Assembly (NCBI GenBank): GCA_017467985.1
Contig: JAFUJY010000045.1
Location: forward strand, 1-13,426
DNA: 13,426 nt
Source: Bacillota bacterium
GTDB taxonomy: Bacteria; Bacillota; Clostridia; Lachnospirales; Bianqueaceae
Direction: 5' to 3'
Made by a program: the position numbers and the translations under genes. Position 1 is the first letter of the stretch. The number at the start of each line of letters is the position of its first letter. Positions 13,073 to 13,426 of the stretch are shown here, one piece after another. The notes below the pieces were generated by a model that was not told where the DNA came from, did not search any database, and saw nothing but the letters and a program-made list of their open reading frames with translations.

Positions 13073-13426
13073 ATGAGAAAACCTTTGACTGAACAACGAT
13101 TTAATGAGCTTGCTGCTATGATTCAGCGTCCAGAACTGTCCCTGGCTTGTCGCGCTGCCCTGCGCTTAAAGCTATTTTTAGAAGAGGAACAGATTGTTAA
13201 ACATCCCGATGAAAACATCCCCGCTTGGCGGACTATCCCGGAGTTCCCGGATATTTACGCTCCCGGTGAAAAGGAAGCACTGCAGGCCGGTCATTATATT
13301 CATGAACAGGGCCGTGTGTGCAACATCTCCAGCGACTGGGAAGGGGTTTTAGCAGAAGGACTTTTACCCCAGCGGGTACTGGCAGAGAAAAATTTGGCTG
13401 ATCACAAGGGTGACGCCGACTTTTTA
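13073..13426 (+). CDS. Glycyl-radical (pyruvate formate-lyase-like) enzyme, N-terminal part (cut by window edge)
   Basis: An open frame runs from ATG 13073 to the right edge (118 residues) after GAGGTG at good spacing. The N-terminus is helical (QRFNELAAMI, LACRAALRLKLFLEEEQ), followed by HYIHEQGRVCNISSDWEGVL, which resembles the early segment of PFL-like enzymes where the substrate channel begins. Its place directly behind an activase makes a glycyl-radical enzyme by far the likeliest reading. The catalytic Cys and C-terminal glycyl loop lie outside the window, so whether it is a formate-lyase, a diol/hydroxyproline-type dehydratase or another lyase cannot be told. Confidence 0.72.
   Translation, partial: MRKPLTEQRFNELAAMIQRPELSLACRAALRLKLFLEEEQIVKHPDENIPAWRTIPEFPDIYAPGEKEALQAGHYIHEQGRVCNISSDWEGVLAEGLLPQRVLAEKNLADHKGDADFL

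Overview
The window looks like a chromosomal segment of an anaerobic, low-to-mid GC Firmicute, most likely a gut or rumen clostridium (Lachnospiraceae/Oscillospiraceae type). This rests on strong AGGAGG-type ribosome binding sites, TTGACA/TATAAT promoters with 16-18 bp spacers, cytoplasmic plant-glycan glycosidases without signal peptides, an ECF sigma factor with a large C-terminal domain, and a glycyl-radical enzyme with its activase. No tRNA, rRNA, CRISPR array or insertion sequence was seen.

Layout. (1) 1-842, minus: an ECF sigma factor fused in frame to an uncharacterised C-terminal domain that runs off the left edge. It has an ECF-type promoter (TGAACC-N16-CGTC) and a perfect cre/LacI-like palindrome at the predicted transcript start. 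(2) 948-2237, minus: a calcineurin-like metallophosphatase with its own promoter and terminator. It is divergent from (3) 2451-3581, plus, a GH28-related beta-helix protein. Between them is a 65-bp inverted repeat with 21-bp arms. (4) 3701-6451, plus: a large GH2 glycosidase ending at a strong bidirectional terminator. (5) 11321 down to 6494, minus: an operon of an XRE-HTH/N-acetylhexosamine-kinase fusion, murQ, an Eis-like GNAT protein and a GH2 enzyme with the beta-glucuronidase N-x-K signature. (6) 11422-12084, minus: an HD-domain phosphohydrolase, divergent from (7) 12214-13056, plus, a glycyl-radical-enzyme activase, followed by (8) the start of its probable glycyl-radical enzyme, cut by the right edge. 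A perfect 7+7 bp dyad overlaps both -35 boxes of this divergent pair.

The clearest anomaly is in the amino-sugar operon. Its first two genes each carry an in-frame nonsense codon inside otherwise well-conserved sequence: TGA at codon 42 of the HTH-kinase fusion, where XRE proteins usually have Arg, and TAA at codon 29 of murQ, where the family usually has an acidic residue. The two downstream genes are intact. The operon therefore looks like a peptidoglycan amino-sugar salvage module that has lost its sensor-kinase and probably its etherase while keeping the acetyltransferase and glucuronidase.

Biological theme. The GH28-like protein and the two GH2 enzymes suggest intracellular trimming of imported uronic-acid-containing oligosaccharides (pectin, glucuronides). 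The kinase and murQ indicate (former) MurNAc/GlcNAc salvage. The glycyl-radical pair indicates strictly anaerobic metabolism. Substrates are inferred from family membership and not proven by the sequence.
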